A stretch of DNA of 64,000 nt from an uncultured bacterium (GCA_903907905.1 CAIVPX010000033.1:110519-174518); one strand, 5' to 3'; positions 1 to 8,677 are shown, counted from the first letter of the stretch. The notes: generated from the letters alone by a model not told the origin. Program-made: numbers and translations.

Positions 1-1024
1 GCTCGATCCGGACCAGGGCCTCGCGGATGGCCTTACCGTTGCTCACGCTGCCTGCGGCCTGCATGGCCGCGACCGCGACCATCAGGCCATCGTACGACTG
101 CGCTGCGAAGCCATGCGCCTCTTCACCGAACCGGGTCTTGTAGCGCTGGCTGAACTGGCGGATGCGCGGCACATCGGCATTGGGCGGAAAGGCGTTGTAC
201 TGCACCATGCCCTCGAGCTTTTGCGCGTCGAGCCGCTTGAGGAAGCGATCCGAGCCCATGGCCAGCGTTCCGATCAGTTGGATCTTGAGGCCCGCGTCGC
301 GAATCTGCCGGATCGCCAGACTGCCCGGTTCTTCGTCCATGAACAACATGACCGCCTGAGACTTATTGTTGCGCAGGTTGGCGATATGGCTGGCGAAGTC
401 GACCTCGCCCACGTTGAAGTAGCCAACGTAGCCGCCCTTGGCTGCCGGTAGCAGTTCGCGAATGCCGGTGACGCCCCCGCGCCCGGCGTCGTTGTTCCAG
501 GCGATAAAGGACAGGGGCGACCAGCCCTGCTTGGCGAGGAACTCGGCAAGTGCCACATTGAGCTGGTGGTTGTGGGCGTTGACCCGGAACAGAAACGGGT
601 TCTTCTGCTCGGTGAGGTTGGGCCCGGTCGGGACGGTGAGGATGAGCGGCAGGGCGTGATCCTGTGCGATCGGGGCGATGGCCGCCGCCACGGCCGAGGA
701 CAGTTCGCCGAGGACCACGGGCACTTTGTCCACGCTGGCCAGCCGCTGCATGGCCGAGGCGCCATCGCTTGGATTGGCCCGCGTATCGTAGACCTTGAGT
801 TCCACCGTGTAGCGTGTGCCGCCTACTGTGATACCGCCGCCGTCGTTGAGCTCTTCCACCGCGAGCTTGAAGCCATTCATCTGAAAGACGCCCGGGGCGG
901 CCATCGGACCCGTCAGCGCGGTGACGATGCCGATCTGCAGTCGGGTCTGTGCATGCGCCAGCGAGCTGGCGCCCAGGGCGAGCGCGGTGAGGGCTGACAG
1001 CGTCCAGGTGAGCGGGCGTTTCAT
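1..1024 (-). CDS. Branched-chain amino acid-type ABC transporter substrate-binding protein, partial
   Basis: Periplasmic type I binding protein of the LivK family that would deliver an organic acid or amino acid to a Liv ABC permease. The ATG at 1024 opens a clear Sec signal peptide (MKRPLTWTLS, hydrophobic core, cleavage near AHAQ), followed by the family start LQIGIVTALTGPM and the usual alternating receptor-type folds (SSAVAAAIAPIAQ, ILTVPTGPN). The reading frame is open to the first base, so the 3' end lies outside the window; about 341 codons are visible of a usual 370-400. It follows the amidohydrolase by 14 nt in the same direction, so the two probably share a transcript. No permease or ATPase is visible next to it on this side. 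Substrate unknown. Confidence 0.9.
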   Translation of the reverse strand, partial: MKRPLTWTLSALTALALGASSLAHAQTRLQIGIVTALTGPMAAPGVFQMNGFKLAVEELNDGGGITVGGTRYTVELKVYDTRANPSDGASAMQRLASVDKVPVVLGELSSAVAAAIAPIAQDHALPLILTVPTGPNLTEQKNPFLFRVNAHNHQLNVALAEFLAKQGWSPLSFIAWNNDAGRGGVTGIRELLPAAKGGYVGYFNVGEVDFASHIANLRNNKSQAVMLFMDEEPGSLAIRQIRDAGLKIQLIGTLAMGSDRFLKRLDAQKLEGMVQYNAFPPNADVPRIRQFSQRYKTRFGEEAHGFAAQSYDGLMVAVAAMQAAGSVSNGKAIREALVRIE

Positions 1025-1038
1025 GAAGGGCTCCTTGC

Positions 1039-1902
1039 TCAGGGCAGTTTGTAGAGATTGCGGGCGTTGTCGCGCAGCAATTTCACGAGCGCCTCGGGTT
1101 TCAGGCCCAGCGCTTCGATCTCCTTTCTCGTGCGCTCGAAGTCGAGGACGGGGTAATCGGTGCCGAAGATGACCTTGTCCTGCCCGTAGCTGTTGATGTA
1201 GTGCACGAAGGATTGCGGCCAGTACTTGGGGCTGTGGGCGTCGCAGCCGATGAAGATGTTCTTGTGCTTCCAGGACATGGCGATCATCTCCTCGGTCCAG
1301 GGGATGCCCACGTGAATGCCGACCAGCTTGAGTTCGGGAAAGTCGCAGGCCACGGCGTCGAGCGTGATCGGGCGGCCCACGCTTCGAAGCGGGCGCGCGG
1401 GGTCGTAGACCAGCGACTGGCCCACCTGCAGTTGTACGGGAATGTCGAGCTCGACGCATTTGGCGTAGAAGGGGTACCAGCGTGCGTGATCGGCGGGCAG
1501 TTCAAACCAGTGCGGGTAATAGTGGGCACCGATGAATCCGTCATCGCGAACCGCGCGCTCGAGGGCCCGGACGCCGTTCATGCCCTCGGTGGGGTCGAGT
1601 CCGGCCAGTCCGCTGAAGCGGTCGGGGTACTGCTGAACCGCCTCGGCCACCAACGAGTAGGGCAGATGCCAACTACCGGGAATCCCCATCTGTCCGGTCT
1701 TGGTTGCGATGAGCATGGAGCGCTCGATGCCCGCTTTGTCCATGAGTTCGAGCATCTGCTTATGGCTGAGCCCCTCGCCGACCGAGGCATCGCGGCCGAT
1801 CTTTCCGTGCCAGAATGCTTTTGACCAGGCTGGGCGAAGGCGCATGACTTCGGGGGTGATGGGGTTGACCACGCAGTCGATGGCCTTGATGGTGTAGGTC
1901 AT
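1039..1902 (-). CDS. Amidohydrolase-family (amidohydrolase_2) protein
   Basis: A 287-residue TIM-barrel metal-dependent hydrolase or decarboxylase of the amidohydrolase_2 group, which includes ACMSD and gamma-resorcylate decarboxylases. Visible signatures are GAHYYPHW in the middle, GIHVGIPW (the conserved metal-site His on a barrel strand) and the C-terminal FGTDYPV, where the Asp is the typical final metal ligand. The N-terminal HxH of classic amidohydrolases is not obvious; the corresponding start reads AIDCVVNPIT, so metal binding may be reduced. Divergent from the ThDP enzyme, 61 bp apart, and followed after 14 nt by the binding protein. A decarboxylase or lactonase role is more likely than amide hydrolysis, but this is inferred from the family only. 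Confidence 0.8.
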   Translation of the reverse strand: MTYTIKAIDCVVNPITPEVMRLRPAWSKAFWHGKIGRDASVGEGLSHKQMLELMDKAGIERSMLIATKTGQMGIPGSWHLPYSLVAEAVQQYPDRFSGLAGLDPTEGMNGVRALERAVRDDGFIGAHYYPHWFELPADHARWYPFYAKCVELDIPVQLQVGQSLVYDPARPLRSVGRPITLDAVACDFPELKLVGIHVGIPWTEEMIAMSWKHKNIFIGCDAHSPKYWPQSFVHYINSYGQDKVIFGTDYPVLDFERTRKEIEALGLKPEALVKLLRDNARNLYKLP

Positions 1903-1963
1903 GATGTCTTTCAGGTGACGGCCTTCGGGCCGGAGTGGGTCGATACAGCGGGCGGATGCGATC

Positions 1964-3664
1964 GTGAGCGCAATTCAGAACACCGGTGAACAATTGCTGC
2001 GCCTTCTGGCCAGCCGTGGCGTCGCTTTCTTCTTCGTCAATTCTGGCACGGATTTTCCGTCGCTGGTCGAGGCGCTGGCCCGTTCGCGAGACGAGAGCCT
2101 GCCCGCGCCGAAAACACTACTGGTGCCCCACGAGAATGTAGCGGTCGGCATGGCCTATGGCGTGACGCTGGTGAGCGGCACCCCGCAGGCGGTGATGGTG
2201 CATGTCAACGTTGGCACGGCCAATGCGCTCTGCGGTCTGATCAATGCCTCGCGTGAAAACATTCCGATGTTGCTCGCCGCGGGGCGTACGCCCTGGATGG
2301 AAAAGGGCTCGCCGGCCAGCCGGTCGCTCAACATTCACTGGGCTCAGGAAATGTTCGACCAGGCGGGCATCGTGCGTGAGCATGTGAAGTGGGATTACGA
2401 GTTACGCAGCGGCGAACAACTCGAGACAGTACTCGACCGCGCGTTGGCGATCGCGCAGAGCGAGCCGCAGGGCCCCGTGTACCTGAGCCTGCCGCGCGAA
2501 GTGCTGGCTCAGCCTGCGCCCATGGCTGCTGACACGCCTGTTCAGCGGGCGGCGCTGCCGCCCAACCCGAACCCCGCGGTCATGACCGAACTTGCCCGCC
2601 AGTTCGCGCAGGCGAGCAAGCCGTTGATCATTACCTCACGGGCCGGCCGCGAGCCCGAGGCGGTCGGTCTGCTCGCGCGGCTGGCCTCCGAGTGGGCCGT
2701 GCCGGTGGTCGAGTTCCGGCCACGGCATCTGTCGCTGCCCAATACCCACGCCATGCACGGTGGCTACGAAGTCGGCCCCTGGCTGGGCACGGCCGATCTG
2801 ATCGTGGTACTCGATTGCGACGTGCCCTGGATTCCTTCGCAGGGCGAGCCTGCGCTGGGCGTGCCGATCATCCAGGTGGGCAGCGACCCGCTGTTTGCAC
2901 GCTATCCGGTGCGCGGCTTCCGGTCGGATCAAACCATCCAGGCCAGCCCAGCTGCCTTTCTGCGGGGCTTGCTTGAGGCGGTGGCTACGGAGCAACCGGA
3001 TGCCGGGCGGCTTGAGGCGCGTCGTCAACGCGTCATCGAAGCGGGTCGGTCGCGCCGGGCGGCTCTGGCGTCGGCGATCGAGACCGGGCGTGCGCGCTCG
3101 CCGATGAGCATGGTGGCGGTGAGCCATGCCATCGGCCAGGCGCTGGAGGCGGCTGGCGGTGAGGCCGTTGTGGTCAACGAATATTCCCTGCAGCCGGCGG
3201 CCTTGCGGCTCGAACAGCCGGGCAGCTATTTCGGCTCCAGCCCCGTGGGCGGGCTCGGTTGGGGATTGCCCGCGGCCCTCGGTGTGAAGCTTGCTCGCCC
3301 GCAGGCGCTGGTGGTGGCGGCGCTGGGCGATGGTTGCTATGCGTTCGCGAACCCGCTGGCCTGCCATCACGCAGCGGCCATGCACGGCATTGCGGTGCTC
3401 ACGGTGGTGATGGACAACGGCGGCTATGGCGCGGTCGAACGAGCGACCCGTGCCATGTATCCGCAGGGGCACGCGGCCTCGGGCGGTGACATGCCACTCG
3501 TGTCCTTGTCGCCCATGCCCGACTTTGCCCGGGTGATCGAATCGTGTGGCGGCTGGGGCGAGCGGGTGGATCATGCGCAGGATCTGCCCGGGGCGCTGCA
3601 GCGCGCGATCCATCAGGTATCTCGCGAAAAAAGACAGGCCTTGCTGCACGTGCGCTGCAGTTGA
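1964..3664 (+). CDS. ThDP-dependent acetolactate synthase/benzoylformate decarboxylase-like enzyme
   Basis: Cytoplasmic thiamine diphosphate enzyme of the acetolactate synthase large-subunit superfamily, 566 aa. The N-terminal pyrimidine-binding domain shows the activating Glu (E57 in VPHENVAVGMAYG), a central domain follows, and the C-terminal diphosphate domain carries G455-D456-G457 and a downstream DNGGYG with Asn near 485, the metal and diphosphate motif. The start is GTG at 1964; the nearby ATG at 1956 is out of frame. Its neighbour, an amidohydrolase, is also from a family with decarboxylases, so a 2-oxoacid decarboxylation or carboligation step is plausible. The family cannot be resolved further by eye; benzoylformate-, oxalyl-CoA- and sulfopyruvate-type activities remain open. 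Confidence 0.88.
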   Translation: MSAIQNTGEQLLRLLASRGVAFFFVNSGTDFPSLVEALARSRDESLPAPKTLLVPHENVAVGMAYGVTLVSGTPQAVMVHVNVGTANALCGLINASRENIPMLLAAGRTPWMEKGSPASRSLNIHWAQEMFDQAGIVREHVKWDYELRSGEQLETVLDRALAIAQSEPQGPVYLSLPREVLAQPAPMAADTPVQRAALPPNPNPAVMTELARQFAQASKPLIITSRAGREPEAVGLLARLASEWAVPVVEFRPRHLSLPNTHAMHGGYEVGPWLGTADLIVVLDCDVPWIPSQGEPALGVPIIQVGSDPLFARYPVRGFRSDQTIQASPAAFLRGLLEAVATEQPDAGRLEARRQRVIEAGRSRRAALASAIETGRARSPMSMVAVSHAIGQALEAAGGEAVVVNEYSLQPAALRLEQPGSYFGSSPVGGLGWGLPAALGVKLARPQALVVAALGDGCYAFANPLACHHAAAMHGIAVLTVVMDNGGYGAVERATRAMYPQGHAASGGDMPLVSLSPMPDFARVIESCGGWGERVDHAQDLPGALQRAIHQVSREKRQALLHVRCS

Positions 3665-3700
3665 CCTCCGGCCTGTGGGGCGGTGAGCGCACGGTGCCGA

Positions 3701-4387
3701 TCAGGCGCCGGCGCCGATCATGCTCAGCAACTCGTCGGTCGAGCGCACGTCGGCGAAGAACTGCACCAGGGTGGCCAGCGCGGCGAGGTGCTCGGCATCC
3801 GAGCGCGCGGCGTTGGCGTCACTCACCATCACCGTCTTGAAGTCGGCCATCATCGCGTCGCGGGCCGACGCCTCGCAGCACACGTTGGTGAGCGTGCCCG
3901 TGATCAGCACCGTATCGATCTTGCGCGCCCTGAGCTGATCGGGAATCGCGCAGGCGCCGGGGAAGAACGCGCTGTAGCGCTTCTTGGCGCAGACGATGTC
4001 GCCGGGCAGCACCTCGAGTTCGGGCCAGAGCGCATGATCCGGACGACCTGGGGTCAGCGCCTCGAGGATGGCCGCCGCATAGGTCGGGTTGACCATGTGA
4101 TCGAAGAACAGCGGCCACGATTCCGGACCCGCGGCCTGAAAGGAGGCCTGCGCGAAAGCCACGGTACCGCCGCGTGCCCGCAAGGCGCGCGCCAGCCGGT
4201 TGATGTGGGGCACGATCGCGCGCGCGGCGGGCGTCTCGGAGGGCGATCCGGGCCGCAGAAACGCGTTCTGCATGTCGATCACCACCAGGGCGGTTCTCGA
4301 GGGGTCGAGCGATGGGTAGAGGTGCAGGGCGCCACGGCGGATCATCAGCCGGTCGATGATGTCCTGAGGCAGGGTGCTGGGGTGCAT
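3701..4387 (-). CDS. Cysteine hydrolase of the isochorismatase family
   Basis: A 228-residue isochorismatase-like hydrolase (compare N-carbamoylsarcosine amidase, nicotinamidase, biuret hydrolase). The catalytic triad is visible: D38 in VVIDMQNAF, Lys in CAKKRYSAF (135/136) and the nucleophile C170 in TNVCCEASARDAM, with the usual cis-peptide GTLTN before it. I chose ATG at 4387 (MHPSTLPQDI); an upstream ATG at 4447 would add 20 residues of low-complexity leader. The gene is convergent with the ThDP enzyme and divergent from the module-2 operon, whose operator lies about 160 bp upstream. It may hydrolyse an amide released in the pathway of module 1; the substrate cannot be read from the sequence. 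Confidence 0.85.
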   Translation of the reverse strand: MHPSTLPQDIIDRLMIRRGALHLYPSLDPSRTALVVIDMQNAFLRPGSPSETPAARAIVPHINRLARALRARGGTVAFAQASFQAAGPESWPLFFDHMVNPTYAAAILEALTPGRPDHALWPELEVLPGDIVCAKKRYSAFFPGACAIPDQLRARKIDTVLITGTLTNVCCEASARDAMMADFKTVMVSDANAARSDAEHLAALATLVQFFADVRSTDELLSMIGAGA

Positions 4388-4543
4388 GGGGCGGTGTGTG
4401 GGAAGAGTGGATCGGTCCAGTGTGCCCTCGCAGCGCTCGAGTGGCAAGACAACCCTGCCAGACGCGATGCGCAGGCCACCCGCTTGGGCGTGCCTGCGCG
4501 GATTGATCGCGCTTGCAGTGAGCCGAAAAAGCGCGTCGCGTGT

Positions 4544-4572
4544 TTGATCAACGCGAGTGTTGATGCTAGGAT
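4544..4572 (+). promoter_or_regulatory. Sigma70-type promoter for the pseudo-thiolase operon
   Basis: TTGATC at 4544-4549, a 17-bp spacer and TAGGAT at 4567-4572. The predicted start of transcription is about 40 nt before the ATG at 4618. The spacer contains operator O1. A second reading, TTGATG at 4560 with TATTGC at 4582, is weaker. Confidence 0.5.
4547..4564. promoter_or_regulatory. Candidate TetR operator O1
   Basis: ATCAACGCGAGTGTTGAT is a palindrome with six-base arms, and matches at both half-sites the other four copies found at 12795, 12821, 18857 and 21264. It fills the spacer of the promoter at 4544-4572, a repressor-like position. Assignment to the TetR protein encoded at 19013 is inference from co-location. 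Confidence 0.65.
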
Positions 4573-4617
4573 CGAATCGTCTATTGCCCTTGCAACGATT
4601 GTCCTCCCCAAGAAGCG

Positions 4618-5673
4618 ATGATGCCCAGACCCGTGTACGTCCATGGTGCCGCAGTCCGGATGTCCTGGGCCGATGCCAGCTTCAGTCTCGAAGAGCTTGT
4701 CTTTCAGACGGTTCGCGCGGCGCTGGCCGATTCGGGGGTGTCCATTGAATCCGTGCAGTCGGTGGTTCTGGCGGCGCACGATCTGGTGGATGGGCGCTCC
4801 CTTTCCAGTATGGTGACCGCGCCCGCTGCGGGGGCCTACCTTCGCGATGAAATCCGGGTAGCCGAAGATGGGCTGGTGGCCTTGTCGTTGGCAGGTGCCC
4901 GCGTGGCGGCAGGTGAGTGCGAATTCTCAATCGTGGCGGCCTGGGGGCGAGCGAGTGAGGGTGATCTGCTGCGCGATTCCAGGGTGGCGATGGATCCCTT
5001 CATGGTTCAGCCCTTCGGGTTGACCGAGGCCGGGATCTCGGCAATGCGGCTCTCGCGATGGATGGGTGAGCACGGCGCTCAGCTTGAGGCGAGGCAGGCG
5101 GCGGTCGAGGCGCGAAACTGGCGTGCGGCGGCGAATCCTCGTTCGCTGCTGCACGCCTCGGTCCAGGTACCCATGCCAGGGCCGCTCCTTCAAACAGAGG
5201 GGCCGCGCCTGGCTGACGTGGTCTCGGCAGTGATCATCGGCGCACCGGTCTCGCGAGCTTGCCTCGCGGGCGTCGGACATGGCACCGACAGCCCGGCACT
5301 GGGTGATCGCAACTGGCTTGCTCGCCCGGCGCTCTCGGCGGCCGTCAGTCAGGCGCTGAGCGAGGCCCGCTGGCGTCTGTCAGACATCAACCTGTTCGAA
5401 ATCGACGGCATGACGCTGGCCGATGAAGCGCTCGCCCTTGAGGCGCTGGGTCTGGCGCAGGCGGGGCAGGGCTTTGAGGTTTACGCCGGGTCGGCGCAGA
5501 TCAACCCCGCTGGTGGTTCGGCTGCGGGCTGGTGTTATCCAGCCATGGGCCTGGTCCGATTTGCAGAATGCCTGTTCCGGCTGCGCGCCTCGGGGGCCGG
5601 ACGTGGTTTGGCGGTGGGCGCCTCGCCCATTGGGGCTCAGACACACACCGCAGCGGCGCTGGAGCTTTCATGA
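4618..5673 (+). CDS. Thiolase-fold protein lacking the catalytic Cys (first subunit)
   Basis: A 351-residue thiolase-superfamily protein, short for the family. The fold is recognisable from the N-terminal strand VYVHGAAVRMSW, helix LVFQTVRAALADSGVS, and C-terminal INPAGGSAAGWCYPAMG. The nucleophile loop that normally reads CASG is AEDG (VAEDGLVALS), and the GHP histidine motif reads CYP, so it should not do a normal Claisen reaction. Its stop overlaps the start of the next thiolase-like gene by four bases (ATGA), which suggests a heteromeric complex. Known parallels are lipid-transfer-protein-like aldolases (Ltp2) that work with a DUF35 partner. First gene of a four-gene plus-strand operon with the next thiolase, a DUF35 protein and an SDR, downstream of operator O1. 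Confidence 0.75.
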   Translation: MMPRPVYVHGAAVRMSWADASFSLEELVFQTVRAALADSGVSIESVQSVVLAAHDLVDGRSLSSMVTAPAAGAYLRDEIRVAEDGLVALSLAGARVAAGECEFSIVAAWGRASEGDLLRDSRVAMDPFMVQPFGLTEAGISAMRLSRWMGEHGAQLEARQAAVEARNWRAAANPRSLLHASVQVPMPGPLLQTEGPRLADVVSAVIIGAPVSRACLAGVGHGTDSPALGDRNWLARPALSAAVSQALSEARWRLSDINLFEIDGMTLADEALALEALGLAQAGQGFEVYAGSAQINPAGGSAAGWCYPAMGLVRFAECLFRLRASGAGRGLAVGASPIGAQTHTAAALELS

Positions 5674-6833
5674 GCGATCCAATCGCCATCATCGGCGTGG
5701 GACAGACCCGTTACCGGCGCAAGCATGCTGACCTGAATACCGCCGAACTGGTGCGGCAGGCGGTGCTGGCCGCCCTCGAAGACGCCGGACTGGGGATGGA
5801 TGCGATCGGGCTGGTGGTCGGCGGCGTTGCGCCAGATGCGTTGGCCGGTATCAACCACCTGGACATGCACGCCATCGCACGCCCGGGGGTCCCCTATTTT
5901 CGGGTGAACACCGGCGGCGCGACGGGCTCGTCAGCCCTGCTCGCGGCAATGAGTTGTATCCACGCGGGTCGCTGCGACACCGCGCTGGTGGTGGCCGCGG
6001 AGCGCATGGGGCACGCCACCGCTGCGCAGAATATCTTCAACTCAATCTTCGACCCGATCTACGAAAAGGACATCAGCATGTCCACCATCAGCATGGTCGC
6101 GCTTCGGGCGACCCTGCTGATGCAGCAGCATGGCTACACGCTCGAGCACTGGGCGGGCCTCGCCGCCCGCAACTCGGCGGCCTCCATGCTCAACGACACG
6201 ATCGAAAATCCGCGCTTCTTCACGGTCGATGATGTGTTGCAGTCCAAGTACCTGGCCTGGCCCATTCACTGGCTCGAGGCCTGTCCGACCAGCGAGGGCG
6301 CCTGCGCGGTGGTGGTGACCCGTGGCAATCGGGTCGGCGCCCGCAACGCTGCCTGGGTACGAGGCGCCCGCGGATTGAGCGACACCTACGCCATGGGTGA
6401 TCGGATGCACCGGCCTGAGGGCTCGCTGGTCGATCTCATCACGCTGCGACGATCGGCCGAGGCGGCTTGCCGCGATGCGGGCATTACCGATCCGCGGCAC
6501 GCTTTCGACGTGGTCGAGATTCAGGCGCCGTTCGCCAGCTCCGAGGTCATGGCTTATGCCGCTCTGGGCTTGTGCGAGGCCCACGAGGGCGTCGCGTTCA
6601 CCGAGAAGGCGATCGAGCAGCGTGCGGGCGCGACCATCAACCCGTCGGGGGGGCCGCAGGCCAACAATCCGGTGAGCGCAACCGCGCTGATTCGAATTGC
6701 CGAGTGTGCGCAGCAGGTGAGGGGGCTGGCAGGGCGCCGTCAGGTGGATGGTGCCCGCATGGCCGTTGCCACCGGCCAGGGCGGCGCCACGCAGTTTTCA
6801 ACGGCGGTCATCGTGAGCAGTGAGAAACCCTGA
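5670..6833 (+). CDS. Thiolase-fold protein, SCP-x/Ltp2-like, catalytic Cys and His replaced
   Basis: A 387-residue thiolase-superfamily protein starting MSDPIAIIGVGQTRY, typical of the SCP-x/lipid-carrier group. I chose ATG at 5670 because it overlaps the upstream stop and fits the family start; in-frame codons run further upstream. The active-site segment is VNTGGATGSSAL, so Gly takes the place of the nucleophilic Cys, and the conserved GHP near the C-terminus reads NNP (INPSGGPQANNP). In steroid side-chain degradation the Ltp2 group lacks these residues and catalyses retro-aldol cleavage of a CoA thioester with a DUF35 partner. A DUF35 gene follows 12 bp later, so this is the probable catalytic aldolase subunit; that function is inference. 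Confidence 0.82.
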   Translation: MSDPIAIIGVGQTRYRRKHADLNTAELVRQAVLAALEDAGLGMDAIGLVVGGVAPDALAGINHLDMHAIARPGVPYFRVNTGGATGSSALLAAMSCIHAGRCDTALVVAAERMGHATAAQNIFNSIFDPIYEKDISMSTISMVALRATLLMQQHGYTLEHWAGLAARNSAASMLNDTIENPRFFTVDDVLQSKYLAWPIHWLEACPTSEGACAVVVTRGNRVGARNAAWVRGARGLSDTYAMGDRMHRPEGSLVDLITLRRSAEAACRDAGITDPRHAFDVVEIQAPFASSEVMAYAALGLCEAHEGVAFTEKAIEQRAGATINPSGGPQANNPVSATALIRIAECAQQVRGLAGRRQVDGARMAVATGQGGATQFSTAVIVSSEKP

Positions 6834-6845
6834 GGGTCTGCAGTC

Positions 6846-7313
6846 ATGGCAAGCGAATTCGATCTGATCACTATTCCCGGCAAGTGGGACTTCGACTACA
6901 AGTATTTCGCGGGGGCGGCCGCAAGCCGTTTCTTCGCCGAAATTCGCGACAATCAGCGCATCATGGGAACGCGATGTGCCCAATCCGGGCGGGTGCTGGT
7001 CCCCGCGCGCAGCTTCTCCGACGCCGAGTTCGAGCCAACGACCGACTGGGTGGAGACCGGTCCGGGGGGCGTGCTTGAAGTGTTTACGATCGTCGGCACC
7101 AAGTTTCCGGGTCTGCCTGACCCGCCTTTCGTGCTGGGCTATGTCACGCCCGATGGGGCCGATACCGCCATACTCAACCATATCCGGGGCGTCGATCTCA
7201 GCAATCTCGACGAGGCCGCCCGCATCATGATGGCCAGGCCCCGGGTGCTCGCGGTCTTCAACGAGCACCGCGAAGGGCGGATTACCGATTTTCATTTCCG
7301 GGTCGTGGGCTGA
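6846..7313 (+). CDS. DUF35 OB-fold protein with a lost zinc ribbon
   Basis: A 155-residue acyl-CoA-associated OB-fold protein of the DUF35 family. Such proteins normally carry an N-terminal rubredoxin-like CxxC...CxxC zinc ribbon and bind SCP-x-type thiolases or MaoC-like hydratases. Here the ribbon region reads GTRCAQSGRVLVPARSF with a single Cys, so zinc binding by four cysteines is not possible. The OB-fold part is intact (LEVFTIVGTKFPG, PPFVLGYVTPDGAD, RGVD, RPRVLAVF). It sits directly after the two pseudo-thiolases and before the SDR, and should be a structural or substrate-channel subunit of that complex. Compare the gene at 26705, which keeps its four cysteines. Confidence 0.78.
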   Translation: MASEFDLITIPGKWDFDYKYFAGAAASRFFAEIRDNQRIMGTRCAQSGRVLVPARSFSDAEFEPTTDWVETGPGGVLEVFTIVGTKFPGLPDPPFVLGYVTPDGADTAILNHIRGVDLSNLDEAARIMMARPRVLAVFNEHREGRITDFHFRVVG

Positions 7314-7350
7314 GCCTGTCAGGCTGCCTGCGTCTTCAAAGGTCATTGAC

Positions 7351-8100
7351 ATGAGCGCGACGCCTCGCAGAGCGGCGATTGTCACGGGTGCGGCCGGCGG
7401 TCTGGGTGTCGCCATTTCCCAGTACCTGCATCGGCAGGGTTGCAGGGTGTACGGCGTCGACCTCGATGAAGGGCGCCTGGCGGAACTTTCCAAGCAGTTC
7501 TCGGATGGCCACTTCGTGGGGGTTTGTGCCGATGTCACCGATCCGCAGGCTATCCGGCGCGCGGTAGACCGTATTCAGCTCGAGTTCGGTCCGCCCCTGG
7601 TGCTGGTCAACAATGCGGGTCTTACCGATAAGGCGGCGCGGATCGAGCAACTTTCGATCGAGCACTGGAACACCGAGATGTCGGTTCACGCCAGCGCCTC
7701 ATTTCTCTGGACGCAGGCCTGCTTCGGGCCCATGCGCGAGGCCGCTTGGGGCCGGATCATCAACATCTCCTCGATCGCAGCCAGCATGGGCGACTTTGCC
7801 CACGCCGCTTACGCCGCCAGCAAGGCGGCCCTCCTGGGGCTGACTCGGGCCAGCGCGCTCGAAGGCGCGCGGTTCGGCATCACGGTCAATGCGGTGCTAC
7901 CTGGAATGGTGATGACGCCTGCGTATGACAAGATCCGGCCCGACATACGTGACCGGGTTGAGTCGAGAACCGCCATGAAGCGTTCAGGAAAGCCTCACGA
8001 AATTGCCGCGCTGGTGGCGTTTCTCGCGTCCGACGATGCGTCGTTCATCACCGGCCAGGCGATTACGGCCGATGGCGGGCTGGGTCTGTTCGTGTTCTGA
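7351..8100 (+). CDS. SDR family oxidoreductase (FabG-like)
   Basis: Classical short-chain dehydrogenase of 249 aa. It has the cofactor motif T12-G13-A-A-G-G-L-G19, VNNAG at 86-90, catalytic Ser near 140 in INISSIAAS, and Y154-x3-K158 in YAASK; the C-terminus has ADGGLGLF as in FabG-like enzymes. Asp after the second strand (YGVDLDEG) favours NAD(H). It probably oxidises a beta-hydroxyacyl-CoA or cyclic alcohol intermediate of module 2. Last plus-strand gene of the operon under O1, 37 bp after the DUF35 gene. Its final 38 bp overlap the end of the convergent DUF2889 gene. Confidence 0.9.
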   Translation: MSATPRRAAIVTGAAGGLGVAISQYLHRQGCRVYGVDLDEGRLAELSKQFSDGHFVGVCADVTDPQAIRRAVDRIQLEFGPPLVLVNNAGLTDKAARIEQLSIEHWNTEMSVHASASFLWTQACFGPMREAAWGRIINISSIAASMGDFAHAAYAASKAALLGLTRASALEGARFGITVNAVLPGMVMTPAYDKIRPDIRDRVESRTAMKRSGKPHEIAALVAFLASDDASFITGQAITADGGLGLFVF

Positions 8101-8677
8101 TCGGCGCGGTCTCGGCCGCCTGCTCGTGCGAAGCCTTGGTTGCCTCCAGATAGCGTTTGGCGTTCACGATGACCGGCGACTCTGACGTCAGGGCGATGCA
8201 GGCGTTCTCAAGCCTTGGCTCCATCTTCAGCCCGGTGCCGATCCAGGCGCCATCAGGTGAATGGCGTCCTTCGAAGGCGATCTTGGCGCGCATCCTGAGA
8301 AACGTGATGAGTGTATGCGTGGCGGCCAGGTCAAGTGCCAGGGTCAGAAAGTGCGAGCAGCATTTGACGCCGCCCAGCAGAGCCATGACCTTGGACCGAT
8401 AGCCGGGGCCGATGGTCAGCCCGACCAGCCCCTCCATGGGCGCGACGCTCTCAAGGCAGGCTGTGTAAGGTTGATGCACTGACTCGGCGTCGATCTCGCG
8501 GATGATCAGATCGGGCAGTGACACCACCCCGCTCAGCCGCAAGGAATGGATGAGCTCGTTGCCCGCTTCATCGATGCTGGTATCGATCAGGCTCGCGTGA
8601 AAGCGGACCCGACTGTCGTCGACTGGTTCGATCCTGAGTTTCTTCTCGCGCTCGGCGCAGCGTTCCGGGCCCAACAC
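8063..8677 (-). CDS. DUF2889 domain protein
   Basis: A 204-residue cytoplasmic protein that I match to DUF2889: an early beta-rich part (RVRFHASLIDTS), then the segment with VHQPYTACLESVAPMEGLVGLTIGPGY and the Cys/His cluster GGVKCCSHFLTLALDLAATH. The family has no settled biochemical role that I know. The paired Cys and His could bind a metal or thioester. The start is GTG at 8677 or TTG at 8674, directly after a strong GGAGGA. It is the last gene of the minus-strand transport operon, 14 nt after LivM, and its 3' end overlaps the SDR gene antisense. Operon membership suggests a role in handling the imported substrate or its CoA ester. Confidence 0.75.
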   Translation of the reverse strand: MLGPERCAEREKKLRIEPVDDSRVRFHASLIDTSIDEAGNELIHSLRLSGVVSLPDLIIREIDAESVHQPYTACLESVAPMEGLVGLTIGPGYRSKVMALLGGVKCCSHFLTLALDLAATHTLITFLRMRAKIAFEGRHSPDGAWIGTGLKMEPRLENACIALTSESPVIVNAKRYLEATKASHEQAAETAPIRTRTDPARHRP

